Positions 26,901 through 42,163 of a stretch of 64,000 nucleotides of DNA are shown piece after piece (the stretch's first letter is position 1; every line of letters begins with the position of its first letter). The position numbers and the translations under genes are program-made. This DNA comes from Dirofilaria immitis (lineage: Eukaryota > Nematoda > Chromadorea > Rhabditida > Onchocercidae), in contig JAKNDB010000105.1 in assembly GCA_024305405.1 (NCBI GenBank), positions 868,001-932,000 of the forward strand. Direction: 5' to 3'. The notes beneath the pieces were generated by a model. It was not told where the DNA came from and did no database searches. It worked only from the letters and a program-made list of their open reading frames with translations.

Positions 26901-29900
26901 ATAATTTTGTAAGAAGAAGGAAGTTGGCTACATCCAGTATCAATATTTTCATTATCAAAAGCATAATTATCCTACATTATTAAGACAGAACTAAAGAAAC
27001 TCAATCAACCTTTGAATTACAGTAATGTTATTTTTTTCATTTCCTACTTCTATGAATTTATTATTTTATCAGTCCGAAGATTTCGAAATTTCGGGAATTA
27101 TTCCTTATATACTTCGTTCTTTCTGTTTTAGACTATCTTTCATTTTTTTTTTTTTGTTGTTAGCAGCAAATCTCAGAAATACTAACATAATAGATATCGA
27201 CTGTAATAATTTTGATTTAACTGTGATCATATGAGTCAAATTATTAACGGATTTGGCAAACTTTGGATAAAATAATTTTAATTTAGCAAAAATCTTTGCT
27301 AAAATTCGATCATAATTAGAATAATTAAAGTTAAAAGAAAGGAAATATTAATAATAAAAAAATTATTTCAATTCATTTTTCATCTTATTCTTTGCCTATC
27401 GGAAAGTAAATATTTTCGTTCGGAATGAGTATTATTTATTTTAGTCTTTCTCAAATTTATATATTAGCTCAAGTATGTGTACAAATATAATGTAATTGTT
27501 GAATTATTCAAATAAAACGTCGAAGCATCCATATTCCTCGTAGTTAACAGTACAGTTTACCTAAAGTATTTTGGTATTTCAAATATGAAGCACTAGGCTG
27601 CATTAAACTTTGTTGACATAAAAATGTATAATGAGTGTCTTTGCGATAAAGTGCTGATAACATTTCATTGTACTGCTATTTGGGTAATATAGAAATGAAG
27701 TATCACCTAAATGATTTTCAATTAGAAATTCTTCACTGTTTAAAGATGAAGCACTATAGATCAATTGCTATTTTCTTGCTGGGCCTTTTTTCTGATATCA
27801 AAGGCTTCAGAATTTCTTAAAGTAAGCCTATCGGTGATTTAAAACCTTATGAAATGTAGGATGAGGGAGAGGAAAGAAGGATTTTAAGAGCCCAATTATA
27901 TTCCTGTTTCTTTAGAATTTTGGTTCAGAAGCAGTGTTTGAAATAAACTTGATTATTCTAATTGTAGAACGGAAACCGAAGTTATCTTCGAATTATGCAA
28001 AATTTTTGTATCAATTAAAACCGATATCATGTGCCAAAACTTAAATTAAAAAGCATTGCATAATCAGTGAAAATTGGTTTTTTTTTTTTTTGCGTAACGG
28101 AATCATATCTCTACTCACTTTAATTCTTCAGTTTTATTAAAAAAAATTCTCACGTTCTCGATATTTCTTATTACCAAATTTATAAAAAGCTTATATTTGA
28201 TACTTGATAAAAATCTTGAAAGATTTTATAATCCCGATTGATCACAACATTCTTAGCCGAGCATGTTAAAAACATATTTATAATTTGAACAAAACCCTTA
28301 TGAAAATCCAAAATTCTATTCTCAGGAATGTTCAAAAACTTCATCTTTACTGAAAACATGAGAATTCTATTTTATATATATTTTTACTTTCACACTCCTA
28401 ATTTATTTTATTTTCTCGATTCGTACTCAACTCATCTCATCATTAACATAATGGTGATTAATGATTGCTGGATTTTCGTGGCACTATTTAACAAGAATTG
28501 AAAGAATGTTAAGTTTAATTTCATGTTTTAGTAAGTTTTGCATACATTCTAAAATAATTATAAGCCTTTTCTTTTGCATTTAAATTATAGTGGCGAATAG
28601 AATTTCCAGTAAAAAATGAATTTTAGAAAAGAAATCAGTATAAGGGATAAGGTTATTGATTTATCAGAATTGATCAGTTAGCAATTGCTTGTACTATGTA
28701 CTTATCGATTTGATATCCATCTATAATATATTTGTGTTTATTTAATTGTTATAGTTTTCTGAAATGTAGAAATAGTTTCACATAAGCAAGTAATGCACTA
28801 AATGCATTTGGCATATGGCAATTCATTTATTATACAAATACAGTAACTCTCAAACTTATATCAGTAATGTTATTTTCATATAAATAAATTTATCTTCTGC
28901 TAGCAAAGTTGGCTTCCTGCAGTTTTGCAATTAGATATCATTTCTTAAATAAATATTTTGAACTGCTCAAACAAGGGAATTATTCTAAATTCCATTACAT
29001 TTCAAACAGCTAACTCTGTTTGTGTATATTTGTGCAATGACAATTTATGGTAGAACATTTAGTACTAAAAATGCCAGTTAAAAAGTAAAAAGTAAATCAC
29101 AAGAGCATTCCAACTTTCTATTATAATTACTATTGGAGTTTTGATATGAAGAAGTTTGGTGGCAGCAAGTTTAGAGAATATCGGTTGTTTAACAGACCAT
29201 AAGAAATAGGAGGTGACAAGTTGAGTGACAGCCAATATACCATTATATCTGTTTTCGATCCGTTATAGCGATATAACTATCCCTTTTCTTACCTCATTTC
29301 TCGTTCATCAGCGTCTTCTTTTCAATATTTTATAGAAATAAATCAAGATTAATTATTAAAAAGTTAAGATAAATATGAGGTTGACGTATATGTAAACAAG
29401 TTAAAATGAAATAGTTTGGACATTATTTAGAATAATGAATGCATGAATTAAATGTTGCATTATTTTATTGCATCTCAGAGATCATAGATGCAATCACTTC
29501 AGCGATTTGGAAAAATATGCTTTGCTAAAAATCTCAAAAGTTTCAAGCTCTTTTTTATTGAAAAGAAAAAAAACAAAAGGAGAGAGAGTAAAAAAATTTG
29601 AGTCTATTTTTTTCTTGCTTTGATTGATGCATTTTATTTTAAATCGAGCTTTATTTCAAATTTCTTTTCTCATATTTAATGTTTTCAGAAATTATAAAAT
29701 GTTTATCAGGTATGCTATGAGCGAATGATTATCACTTTTATCACTTTTTTCAGTAATTTTTGCATTTTTATATTTTTAAAGTCGTTATAATAGTCATCGT
29801 CGATTATTAGAAAATATTATATTTTCACAAAAATGTTCTTTCAGAATTCCTGTTTTCTTCGCAGGATTTCAGTTTTAATTGGTTAGTTGATATGTTGCTG

Positions 29901-32900
29901 AACAAATATAATGTATTAAAAATTTTTCGAGAAATTATTAATTTAGATTTCTGTCGTTTTTCTTGAATAAATTGAAAAATAAACGAAAAAAATTCGAATT
30001 AAATTTGAAAATAATTCAAAACTTTCAATTATATTAAATCAATGAAAAAAGTTTAAAGTTAATTATTAATAGAAATACAATTGCCATCGTGCTTGTTCTA
30101 ATTGGAACAATGTATGATAAGCATATTAGCAACTTAAAATGACAAAATTTCACATCAAAAGAACTTTTTTGTGACCACATTTGAACGAGAAAAAAATCCA
30201 AAATAACTTCTCTCATAAAAGAAAAATCATCGATGGTTCTAAGCAAAAATTTTATTAGAAAATTTCACTAAAAGATAAAGTTTTACGTATGAATATGGCG
30301 AAATTAACGCAATTTCACCAATCAGTTAAATGCATCATTTAATAATGAATGGTGGCCGGCCACTATTTCCTTTTCAAAGCTCATAAAAGTATCGTAAACT
30401 ACAAACAATGTGCTGCTCTCTTTTGAATTACGATAATTGTGAAATTTGCAACTCTGTTGATAATTCGCATTAAAATAAGCTTTAAACAATTTTCTTTAAA
30501 TTTCGGATTAAATTTCAAACGAGAAAACCAACTGATTAAAAGAAAGATTCCAAAGAGTTCTTTACTTTTGAACGGCCTTTGTTTCATTATTTTTGCAGTA
30601 AACTATGACCCGCGAATCCATTACTTGGGCATAATATAGTAGCAGTTTATTTCGGTCGTAGTTGACATGGTCTGGACATATGTACATGATGTTGTTGTGA
30701 TACGCACCTACCTGACTGTTCACTTATCCATCTTCGTCCACTTTCTGCGTTTATCCCCTCACAATAACATTACCCACTCAAATAATTATTACTGTTTTGC
30801 TCTTTGGTATCTCCAAAATGCGTATCCTCTCTCGAAATCTAGCATTGATGACCTTCCCGGATTATCTAAACAGAAATTCTGTTTGAATCTTCAAGCTCAC
30901 CATTACCTTTGCCTTATTTCCTATCTCTTCAACCTTTGTCATCTATCTCTCTTTTCACGTAACTATCTTCTAATTATCTGAAGATTGGAATTCTCATCGC
31001 TATTATTAATTGCTTCATTTATATGTTTGTCATATGGAACCTATTTAACTTTCCCATATTACATTTCATTTTTTTGAATTAAATTTATTTGCTAAAATTA
31101 TCTTTTTATGGCGAGTTTAGATTCCATGAATCATAGCACTACAAAAGGGATATCTGTCTTTGTCTTTATATTTATGGTGAAAAATTTTATAATCATCGAA
31201 ATTTGTTGATTGTGATGGATGATCATTAGCAGATTCGTCATGAAATTTCGCTATTGATAATGATAAAATAATGATTGCCATTTCTATCCTTCTAAGATTA
31301 TCCATTTAAATTTAACATAGGTTAGTTTTTATCATATAAACACGACACGTTCATCGAATTGCGTTCATTTGCATGTCAATATGGATGGGTATATGTGAAG
31401 TTTATTTTTCATCTGTCCATCCAAAAAAAAAAGGGCACATGACGCATGCATTATTATCATTATAATCGGCTTTTCTCCCTTTTTTTTTATTTTCATCTCT
31501 TTTTGCCGAGCCTAGCCAACTATTCTTCATCCTTTTCTTTCTTAAATTTTCATTTATTTTGAGCTTATTTTTGTATATTGTTAACTTTACATTATTGGAT
31601 AATAATTTTAATTTTGATTTTTACAAATGTTTCAATCTACAAAATTTAAACAAGTCAAGTTTAAAAGAACTTTAACAGGAATTGACAAACAATTTAAAGC
31701 TTTTTAGATCTTAATTTTGATTAAACTTCTAATAGAACTTAATTTCTTACTTAATATTTTTAACCTTCTTATCCATTTTTTTCGCTTTATCCTAATTATG
31801 ACATCTTTGACATTCATCTATTAAATTCTCATATTGAATTAAACGAATTGACATAGAGTGTCGAAACAATTATTCAGTGATCAATTACGTAATTTTATAG
31901 AAAAGACAAGTGAAACCGAAACTTTCATTTAGATTAACATGAATATGCAAAATTTACTTGAACTAGTTATTAAATGAAATTACTACTGATCTTCGCAAGA
32001 ATGTACTTTTTATCAATAGGCATGACAATATCGTGATCTTTAAATTGATTCATATGATCTTTTATTTGACTTCGTTGAATTCAGAATAAGCGTAATTCGC
32101 CTATATAGATTTCTTAAAAAAATATTTCTATCATCAATTAATCATTCATCTTTTGCCAAATTCAATTGATTTCATAGCACAAATAAATTTGTCTTTAGAA
32201 GTCTGAAATATTTCTTTCCACTTTCGGATTTTTGTTTCTTTTTTTTTTCGTATTATTCTTTCTTCTATTTAAGTTCAAAATATAAGCAGTTGTTTTGATC
32301 GAATATTGAAATATAGATCACAATATACATTTACAATAGAAATCAGCCAAGTCTATTATTTATTTAAACATTGAGTAACTTATCAATTATATCTCTATCT
32401 CTCTTATATGCTTCTGATTCCTTTATATACAAGTATCAGTAAATTTTTTAAAAGTCGAAAATTCCTTTATTAGCAAAGCAATGCTCGCAATTCTCTTCAG
32501 GAATTATCCTTGCAGATGGTAAAAATTTGAATGGATTTCTAAGAAAGAAGAAAGGAAGGACATACTTACGAACTTCCTTTCATTCAGGTCTATTCTTAAT
32601 AGGAAACTTGCATGTAAGGTATTCAAGAAAAATAATTGAGGAAATCTCTTCAACTTCCATATCTATCTATTCAGCAATGCTTTAATCAGTTCTTTTCTTT
32701 GATTGTATTCATAGTTTTTTTTGCATCTGTCCTTCATTATTATCATATGATATTAGCAGGTGAAGCAAAACAATGAATAGTTGTATGATGGAGACACTCT
32801 CTCAATTCTAGAATGAATTAACATTGTATTACTTTTCCCGCCAGGTATAATAATTATTGTCATTTCTGCGGGACTGCTGACTTTGCTTTTAGAGATAAGT

Positions 32901-34690
32901 AATTTGAGCTTTGTGTTCTGTTGTGAATTGGATTCTTGGGAGATAAAGCACCTATGTAATTCGAAATATTGCTTCAACATTTGGCGCCAGACACAATTAT
33001 TCATCTATTGGAGAAAGAGAGAAGGAGGGAGAGAAAGATAGGAAAGATTGCTACACCTGGTTCAATTCTACTACTTTTAAAACTTACAGTAAACCATTTG
33101 AAGAAAAAGGGTGAAATTTTAGCAATAGTTTTAGATCAGATAATATCTCTTTTTTTTCTAATTTTCTTAAATGTTTGGAAGTATTTAAATTGCAATAATC
33201 GGGAGTTTGACATGGATTCTCTTTTCTTTCTCGGTAGGATTTCTGGTGCAGAATGTAGCAGGTCACTTCTACCTTCTATAATGTAAACAAGAAATGGATT
33301 TTCATCATTGAAGGGGAATTAACTTTACTCTGTTGCAATTAACGTTCCCTTTATTCTTTTTTTTTCATTTTTCCATTTTATATAGCTATTTCTTTGCATT
33401 TTCTTTTTAATGCATTAATTATATAATTTAACCTTTTAATGCTTTAATTATATGTATCTTAAAATTCGATAGAAATGAAAGAAGCAAAACGCCTATGCAA
33501 CAACATTGTTTAAAAATGATAAACTCGAGAAATTATTGATGCTTCATGTTATTGGATCGGAAAATAATCCTTTTTCCTGCTTTTTGTTTTTAATGAATTG
33601 AAAAAGAAATGAAAATTTTTTCCATTCTTTAATCATTTTTGGTATTTGAAAATCCTCATATTTTAATTCAAATCATAGATAACTACTCGAAATCGTGATT
33701 TTGAAGTTGAGAAAAAAACAAAATATTTTTGATGTCTTTATTTCACTATTCTCGAAATAGTCACATTATAACAAAATAGAAATGATGAGCAGCCAAAGAA
33801 ATTCTAGAACTATGCAAAATAGTTCGCTTTGAAATTTTGTACAAAATTGAGGCTCCAGTTAAATTTTTGAAATTCATTACGTATCTGGAATATTTTTTAG
33901 AATATTCAATGAAATTTAATCAGTCCACGAGGACAATATACAAGATCTTCCGTAGCGAACAGACACAACTTTCAATAATTTTTTTTCTATTTACAGGGAT
34001 CACCATAGTTTTATTATATATTAAAAATGTTTATCAGTTTTTCCGCTACAAATTTGATAATTCAAATATTTATAAATTATAGGTCTCACGATCCTTTTTT
34101 TCCATTTTCTGTTTTTCATGTTTGATGGATTTAAGAAATTTTCATCATTTTCCCATTTCTCAATTTCATTCGAATTTTTGCAAGTGCTAAAATTAATTTA
34201 CAATTTAAACCAAATGGAATAATACAGTAAATCGTTGATACTATCACTAATTCTGCTTTTTCGTAATTTTTGTAAATTATTCAAATTCTTTTCTCTTTCC
34301 TGTCCTATACTATCCTATTCTTTTCCAATCCTTATTTTTTTTCAGGAATTGTCTAAAGGAATTTAAAAAGTCAATTTTTTCATTCCTTATTCATCAGCCA
34401 ATATCTTCCTGCTAATATCTTTCTCTTATATTATTTCTAAATATTGATGCTTTTTATTAGTTCATTCATTTCTTTTTTCCTTCTGCTTTTTTTCAAGAAT
34501 TTGTAGAAAGATTTTCAAAAGTTGACGTTACTGCTACTGCTATTATTACCCATAATCATGTTACAGTTATTATCACTACCGTATGATGATGATATGAACG
34601 ATAATAAATGATAGAAACTGCGCTAAGTAGCGAAATCAAAAGAGCCTGCTAGTCTTTCTTGAAATTTCATGCCAAGTTTTGCTAAAAATA

Positions 34691-37600
34691 ATGAAAATAT
34701 ATTATTACCTGGCCATACTTATATTATTATCGATATTAATTCAATTTCAAATTGTTGAAGGAACTCAAAGATGTGAAGTCATAACCATACCTCTTTGCAA
34801 AGGTAATTATTAATATAAAATTTAAATTAATGGATAATTTGTCTTAATTCTTGATCAAATCAAAATGCTTTTAAGAAGTTAATCCTTTGCTCTGAAATTG
34901 TCTGTAGAAGAAATGAAATTCTGTAGAGTGTTTGAAACTACCATAGTTTAAACTTTCTTCCATATAAAAATATTGAATTATATTTTTATTATTGCTGAAT
35001 GAAAAGTTAACTGTTAAATATTTTGCAAAATATTTTCTTATCTAATATAAATATGCAGGCATTGGTTACAATATGACCAGGTATCCGAACAGCTATGGGC
35101 ATGAAAAACAGGAGGAAGCCGGCCTCGAAGTACATCAATTTTATCCTCTGGTTGAGGTAAAATATTATTATTCTTTATAAGAAATTATTTTGAACTATCT
35201 TCATTTGTATAAGATGTGTATCATTATTGTATTACATATCTTGTCGTTGAGAACATCCATATTTTGTTGGTCCAATACCGACGATACAGTAATCGTACTT
35301 CTCGTGATAGATTTTCAAGCACTTTTATCTGGAAATTTAAGCGTAGACAACGATTAGAATTTCAGTAGAACAAATAGTAAATGGAATTGGAAATTTCATT
35401 CATTACAGGTTGGTTGCTATAAACATCTAAAATTCTTTCTCTGTGCAATGTATACACCAATATGCCAAGATAATTACGAAAAATGGTGATGCCTTGCATG
35501 GAAGTATGTTTTTTTTTCTTTCTCAGAATTCTTTAACAAAAATTATTTACGACTGATTTCATTAGAAAAATTATTTGTTATAGCTTCATTGTTTCGACAA
35601 ACCGTTCCATAGAGGAAGATTTCGAAATTTGATTATTTTAGTTTATTTCGAAAATCATCATCATTTTAACAGACCATAAATTAGATATGTTAACAGTTTA
35701 AGCTAATAAATCAAAATATGAAATAATTAATCATAGCTAATTGTCTTGTTTATAGTTAAGACGATATACATATTCATTTGTAATTGAACTAAATTAATAA
35801 TTATAGTTTGTTCTAAACCTTTCTAATAGAATATCACTGTGTCAAATTTAAATGATACACAGTTTGAATCTATTAAAATTATCACTTCTCCTAGGTTTGC
35901 TTAGAAGCTAGAAGCGCTGTAGCCCATTAATGCAGCAGTACGGTTTCAAATGGCCTATAACATTAAGCTGTGAGCAATTGCCAAGGATAAATGAACAGCA
36001 GACGACCGGGAATATTTGTGCCGCTCCACCGGATACGCCCGATCCAAGCATTTTGGATCATACTGATGTAAATGCTGAGAAGACTATTTTAAATATCAAA
36101 TTACTTTTTCTGTTCAATATCATTTTACCTACTAGTTATTGCTAACTTGTAGTATAATTCGTCAAAAAACTGCCATGTACATCATATCTGGCTAAAAAGA
36201 CGACAATTCTCTTAACTATAAAATTTAATTTTCAGTAATTTTTCCAGTTAGGTAAAAGGATTGAAAGCTGTTTTGTTGAAGTTTGATCATTTTGTTTCAC
36301 GAAGTCATTTTCCCATTAATCTTAACGAAATATCCATACATTACAATAAATTACAAAAAAAAAAATAAGAACAGTGAAACGCTCTTGACATTGAAAAATA
36401 AGTATCAGAGAAGGAGGTGAAAAGAAATTCTTGCAATGAACTAAAAGGAAACTCGAAAACCTCAATATAACTAATATCTGAATTGTATAATAAATTCTTA
36501 AAACTTTTTCATCCTTTCATCTCTCCCCATCAGATTCATTTGAGGCACTATCTAAATCTAAAATTCTCATCTAATTTTGTGATTTAATGTGAGCTTGATT
36601 TTATATTTCAATTTAATAAGCTTAACTCTATAATTTATTTTTTAGTCTGGAATTATTTCTTCTATTCGACATCGTTATCCCAATCATCCCGTCATTGGTA
36701 TCAATACAATTGAAGGAGAATGTAGATGTCGATGCAGCAGGCCATTCTACAATGTCTTGGATAGCCCGGCTAGTGTTGCTAATGTTTCCGGATGTCTTTA
36801 TCCATGTCATAGTCCGGAGCAAAGTCTCAAGGACCAAAGATTTTTGACCGCCTGGATTACTACATGGTTTGATGATTTTTGTTTGTAGTTACAACATAGA
36901 TGATAAAGGATAATTTTGTATTCGTACTATTAATGCAAGCAAATCATTCACTACAGTATTGCAACCCAAATTATCACTATTGTTACCGCAACAAGTGAAA
37001 TATATCTTCTAAATCATAACATTACGAATACCACGAAAAAAAAAAACTAGAAACAGATATATGATTTTGGAATATTTGCAGGTCTGGAACCTGTTTTATA
37101 TTATCAGCATTCACTGTGTTAACATTCTTGATAGAGACAGAACGCTTTCAATATCCCGAACGGCCGATTTTTTTGTTAGCTTTCTGCCAATTGATGGTAT
37201 CGGTTGGATTTATCATTCGTGTTATCTACGGGCATGAGCATATTGCATGTGACACAGCAATAATAAAAGCTAATGATCAACAAATGAACCTTTGTCAGCT
37301 GGTAAGGAATACTTGAAATTCTAACTTACTTCACAGCAGGCGATGGGAAATTTCATTTTCTCAAGAAATATCTTCACGCTACGTCTCTGGTAAATTTGTA
37401 TAGCATAAGTAAATTCACGCAGTGATCTTTTGTCGAAGTTTAATTTTCGTTTTAGATTTTCCTTCTAATCTACTTCTTTGGAATGGCTGGATCGGTTTGG
37501 TGGGTTATTCTTTCATTGACATGGGTCTTGGCAGCAGCTAGTAAATGGTCAAGTGAAGCGATTGCAAGTTATGCAAATTATTTTCATTTTGTTGCTTGGT

Positions 37601-39655
37601 CCTTACCTGCTATCCAAACAATTGCGGTACTAATTTTCGGTGCTGTGGATGGTGATCCACTAAGTGGAATTTGTTATGTTGGCAACACTAACGTCGACTA
37701 TCTAAAAACTTTCGTTTTTGGTCAGTTTCTTTTTCAATACTTTCCAGGACACTAAATTTACAACTACACATCTGTAAATTTTCCAGAAAAATCATGAGAA
37801 TATTGATGGATAGTCTAAATTAGTTTCAAATATCAAATAATGTCCATAAAATCATTTCAAATTCTTTAAGATCGTTGATGTATCTATCTGTAGTTAATAG
37901 TGATATTTTAGCTCCACTAATAATATATCTAATCATTGGTGTGTGTTTCTTGGCTGTTGGCTTTTTTAATCTGTGGCGTATTCGATCCCTAATGCAGAAG
38001 CATCATCCGGGTGGTGATAATACATCGAAAATGACCCAACTTATGTCTAAAATTGGTATTTTCTCCGTGCTTTACATAGTACCAGCCATATTTGTCCTTA
38101 TGGTACTATCCTATGAGCAATATTACCGTCCGTTATGGGAACGATCCCAATTGTGTAGTTGTGCAGAACAGTTCGATCGGCAAGGTAATGTTGACTATTG
38201 TTTTTATTAGACAGTAAGAATTTCCTTTTAGTATTGTAACTCGTAGTTTCTTTATTCTCTTCACGAGGTTCTTACTGCATTTAAGTTGAAATTTAAAAAA
38301 ATTTTTATTGGGAATTAATGAGAAGGTATAATTTTATCTGATCGTTTTGCAGCAGACACATTTACATTGTTGGCATTGATAAAGAGTGCATCTATGCTCG
38401 TTGTTGGTTGGACTTCAGGTGTTTGGATTATTTCTCGAAAAACAATTCAGGTTATTGTTTGTTTACGATTGTTCTTCATTATCACAATTAGTTGCTTAAA
38501 TATGAGCTAGCAAACTTTTTTTTCAAGTTTGTTCAACGCCAATCATTATAGTATATATGTGCAAAAAAATTAGAAACATTAAAATTTAGCTTTTAAATCA
38601 ATATATTTAAAAATATTAGATCCGACATCTTCCCAATTAATATTTCATAAAGCATTGCTTTTTTGCAATAGTGTAATAGAATTTAAGAGAAGATGATGAA
38701 ATGAGATCAATTAATAGCAAATAAATTATTCTTTTAATGATCTATCATACAATGCTGATTAAACAGATAATGCTGCAACAGCTTCGGATATCTTTACTGT
38801 CTATCAAAATTTCTTATATCAGTAAAAGAGTTTAATTTTATTACAAAATAATAAATTCCTATTATCGTATCATCTAATAGGAAAGTCGAATAAAATTGAC
38901 ATTACTGTCATAATTTTTCTCAATGATTCATTAAATTTTTAGAGTTGGAGACGTGCTTTGTGTTGCTTGCAAAGGTCAACAATTTCAAAGCACAAATATC
39001 AAGCAGCAGATATAATCTATGCTCGAAGTGATTGCATGACACCACATATATATAATAAAGCAGTACGACACTGTCAAGGATACAGTACACCTATTTTACC
39101 CGAAAAGGTTTGAAATTTCATTTTCATTCTGTTTTGAAAATCGACAAAGTAAAGAGTTCAAAGTTTTATAATGTGAACTATAAGTCCTGCTGATCTCATC
39201 GATTCTCCTGTCTTTTCAAGTGAAAAAAATGCATGCATATATTGGGAATTTTTTAAATTAATTTTCACAAAACTAAGTGAAAAATGATATTCCTAACCTT
39301 GATATAAAGATGATTATGAAATTATTATTAGTGATAATATGATCTAACTTGATTCCTTTGCAAATTGCAGCTGGCTGATTTTAATTAAAATAATGCATCG
39401 ATAATAAAGTGACTTATGTAGCTATTTTTAACTATAAGATTGAAATAATAATTGAGAGACAGTATTTACTTTTCGAAAAATTTATATGTGGTGTTAGAAC
39501 AATTATATTTTTTAATTTAATCTATTTGTAAATCAATATCCTTAATTTATTTAATAATTCCAAGGTTTCAGATCCAAAAACAGAGAAATTCTGTTCGGGA
39601 CTATGGAACAGCCATTTCCGAAGATCTAGTCCATGAAGATGTTTATACAATCTAA
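34691..39655 (+). CDS. Frizzled Wnt receptor, Fz5/8 (CFZ-2)-like, 11 exons, two -1 frameshifts
   Basis: Exons: 34691-34802, 35059-35156, 35409-35503, 35895-36067, 36646-36866, 37082-37301, 37456-37720, 37912-38184, 38353-38450, 38943-39107, 39572-39655; about 601 residues. All junctions are GT-AG and phase-consistent. Residues 1-24 form a signal peptide. A cysteine-rich Wnt-binding domain starts at C28 ([47 protein letters not shown]). Seven membrane segments follow, beginning with [19 protein letters not shown] and [10 protein letters not shown]. The Dishevelled-binding KTxxxW motif is intact as KTIQSW (residues 516-521, split between exons 9 and 10). The tail ends VYTI. The GIGYN/EVHQF/YTPIC features are closest to Fz5/8; the C. 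elegans member is CFZ-2, but the subgroup call is tentative. Exon 3 is one base short near 35479-35485 (A run), and exon 4 near 35917-35918 (GCTTGT to GCTGT). Restoring frame in exon 4 recovers the conserved C-S-P-L-M segment including a CRD cysteine, so the gene is probably functional in the animal. Confidence 0.93.
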
Positions 39656-42163
39656 ACATCATCATTTAAAAAGAAACATTTGTTCTTGTTTCAAAAAATA
39701 CCTCAGTTTATGTAAATTCATATGATTGTGTGTATCTTTTTTTGCTTCTGTATAACAAAAATTTGTTGTTATTTGTATGTAATTTGTGATTTTGAATTTT
39801 ACAAAGATTGAATCTCATTGTTATTTTTTATTCCACATTATACTTCATCAATTTCATCTTTTTTTGGATAAACAAAAACATTTCAAATAGAAATATAATC
39901 TGTATATATATTAAAAATGTATTGGAATTTCTTAGATAAAATGTAATGTTTAGATTAAAGAATGAATCTAATTTGTCCTCTAAATTTCTAAAGATATTTT
40001 AAAACTGAGCAAAATTAATAAATACTTCTGGTTTAAAATTTGAATAAAATCTTAACAAAAATGAAATATTTTTATTTTTCCAAGTTTTTATTTTATAGTT
40101 TTTACTGCTCTATGATGAGTTTTGTGTAAGAACTTTCAATTTTATCTGAGAATACTTTCAAAGTTGAGGTTTTATTTTTTTTTTTGACGATAATATCCTT
40201 CTGTAAGATTTTTTATGAGCTTAAGGGATCTTTTCTCTTTTCTGTAATTTTGTATATAACAGTAATTCCCACAAAATAACACCTATCTATAATTACTAAA
40301 TTATGGGAGTAAAAATTCAATTATTGAAAATAATCGAAAATTTCGAAGTTTTAGAAAAAATGGCGTTTTGGAAAATTTTCTTCATTTCTTCATGAAATTT
40401 TTTATTCAAGTTTTGCATGGTCCTTTTGAAGCAGAGCTTGTTGTACAATATTTTTCATCGTTATTGTTTTAGAAAGATTGTAAATTTTACATATGATCAG
40501 TTTGTGGGTTACAAGCATAAACATTAGATTACATTTATTTCAATATATTGTGATTTATGTTTTCGATAAAAAAATTTGGACTTTTAGCTATTTCTTCTTT
40601 TATTCTAAAGAAATTCGACATATGATGAATGAATGAATTAGATTTCAAGAATATTTTACCATTTTAAAGGCAAATAAGAGATTCTTCGTTGTAGAAAGAA
40701 AGGATTAAAGGTTACCATCTGGAATGGGGTACACAAAAACATTGAAGTATGATCAAATACATATGGTTCAATTTGAGTGCCCTGGATAATTAAGAATGAT
40801 CATTAATTAGATCCACTCAAAATATCTCATTAGGTGATGTCATCATCATTCATATATTTTATGTCTGAGTAGACAAATTATAATTGGAAATGAGACCTGA
40901 TTTTATTTGCAATTCAGTAAAGAAGAATAATAATTCAATAATATGACAATTATAATTTGCATATTTATAAGACTAGTAAACAGATCGTAATATAATAAAT
41001 ATCGATTTTATTTTAAATTTTCGAAAACTTCCAAATCTATCGATATGAAATTAAAGATCAATTTTTAATTTCCATAATATATTTAGATTCTATCCCAACA
41101 TCACTCATCTTTATGCCAACTTATTTAATTCTCTTATTAACATTATATTTCTTGTTTACAATGATAAATTTTATCAATTTTCTAATATGATAGAACATCT
41201 TCATCATCTGAAGATATGCTTTTCTCATCTTTGTAACAATTCGTATCGCTTCTGATTTTACTTTCTTGAATATTTTTATGTGTACTTTTTTATGCGAATA
41301 TTTACAAACTGATGATATGCTTATCAATAAATGAACAACATATAAATTTTGAAATGTGAGCGCTAATTTTTTTGATATTGCTATCATTTGCCCTATGTAA
41401 TTCTTTAATCGTTTTAAAATTTATTAATTTTTTAAAATGAAAAGAGAATGAAATGAGATAGCCGACATAAATAGGAATAAGCCAACTATGTCCACTTTGA
41501 TTCTTATCAAACTGATATTTTAGATCAATCATGTGATGATAATAAAATATAACATTAAAGCATTTCTGAAATAAAGGAATTTGAAAGGGTTTTCGTTAAT
41601 ATTTTTAAACGATTAAAATTTGATCGTTTAGAAAGAAAGAAAGAATAAAAGATGGCTGGTGATCATCGCTAGAAAGAAGGTTGAGATGAAAGGATTGTTT
41701 ACAAATCGGTCGAATATATAATGGAATTTTATCATAACTAATATATTATTTTTTTATTACTGTTACTTTATTACTGTTAAATTCAATCAACAAACACAGA
41801 TCATGTGATATTTCTGCGCTTAACTTTATTGCAGCTGCAAGCAGTGCAAACGTGAATTGATGAATCGCCGTTTCGCGTGTCTAATAAAAAACAATGCGAT
41901 AACAACTGATGCAATGAAATATACTGTCAATTCTGAAAATGCTAAGAGTGCTTTACTGCTAAACTACTCTGTTTAATAGCAGCTGTCGGTGATTGCAAAA
42001 AGCTACGGGTTCTGAAGTACATATTCTATTACACTCATAAATCCTTTAATAAAGGAAAATGATAAGTTTGTTGGTCAGATGATAAAAATCGATATAGTAT
42101 TTCTTTCTACTCTCATTTGTGCAGGGTTTCGTGTGGTAACATCCGCTGATAAGATTACAAAGG
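39656..42163. other. Intergenic spacer, Frizzled 3' UTR and legumain 5' flank
   Basis: The 3' UTR of the Frizzled gene should occupy the first few hundred bases; an AATAAA at 40043-40048 is a candidate polyadenylation signal. Two overlapping minus-strand frames at 41121-41532 have no recognisable domain. Nothing else is seen. Confidence 0.5.
40043..40048 (+). terminator. Candidate polyadenylation signal of the Frizzled gene
   Basis: AATAAA about 390 nt after the stop. Several other AATAAA/ATTAAA motifs exist in this AT-rich spacer, so the choice is uncertain. Confidence 0.25.

Noticed and set aside
30352..30363. GTGGCCGGCCAC palindrome, GC-rich in an AT-rich context
   Set aside because: A 12-bp palindrome alone is too short to support a function.
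30667..30981. 104-codon frame with many C, H, L, S and Y
   Set aside because: It arises from a pyrimidine-rich tract; no domain and no splice context.
33058..33075. GGTTCAATTCT resembling a tRNA B box
   Set aside because: No matching A box, acceptor stem or anticodon arm could be drawn around it.
35409..36067. Programmed ribosomal frameshifting in Frizzled
   Set aside because: The same one-base loss appears at seven unrelated sites in four genes without a shared slippery site, so a sequence artefact is simpler.
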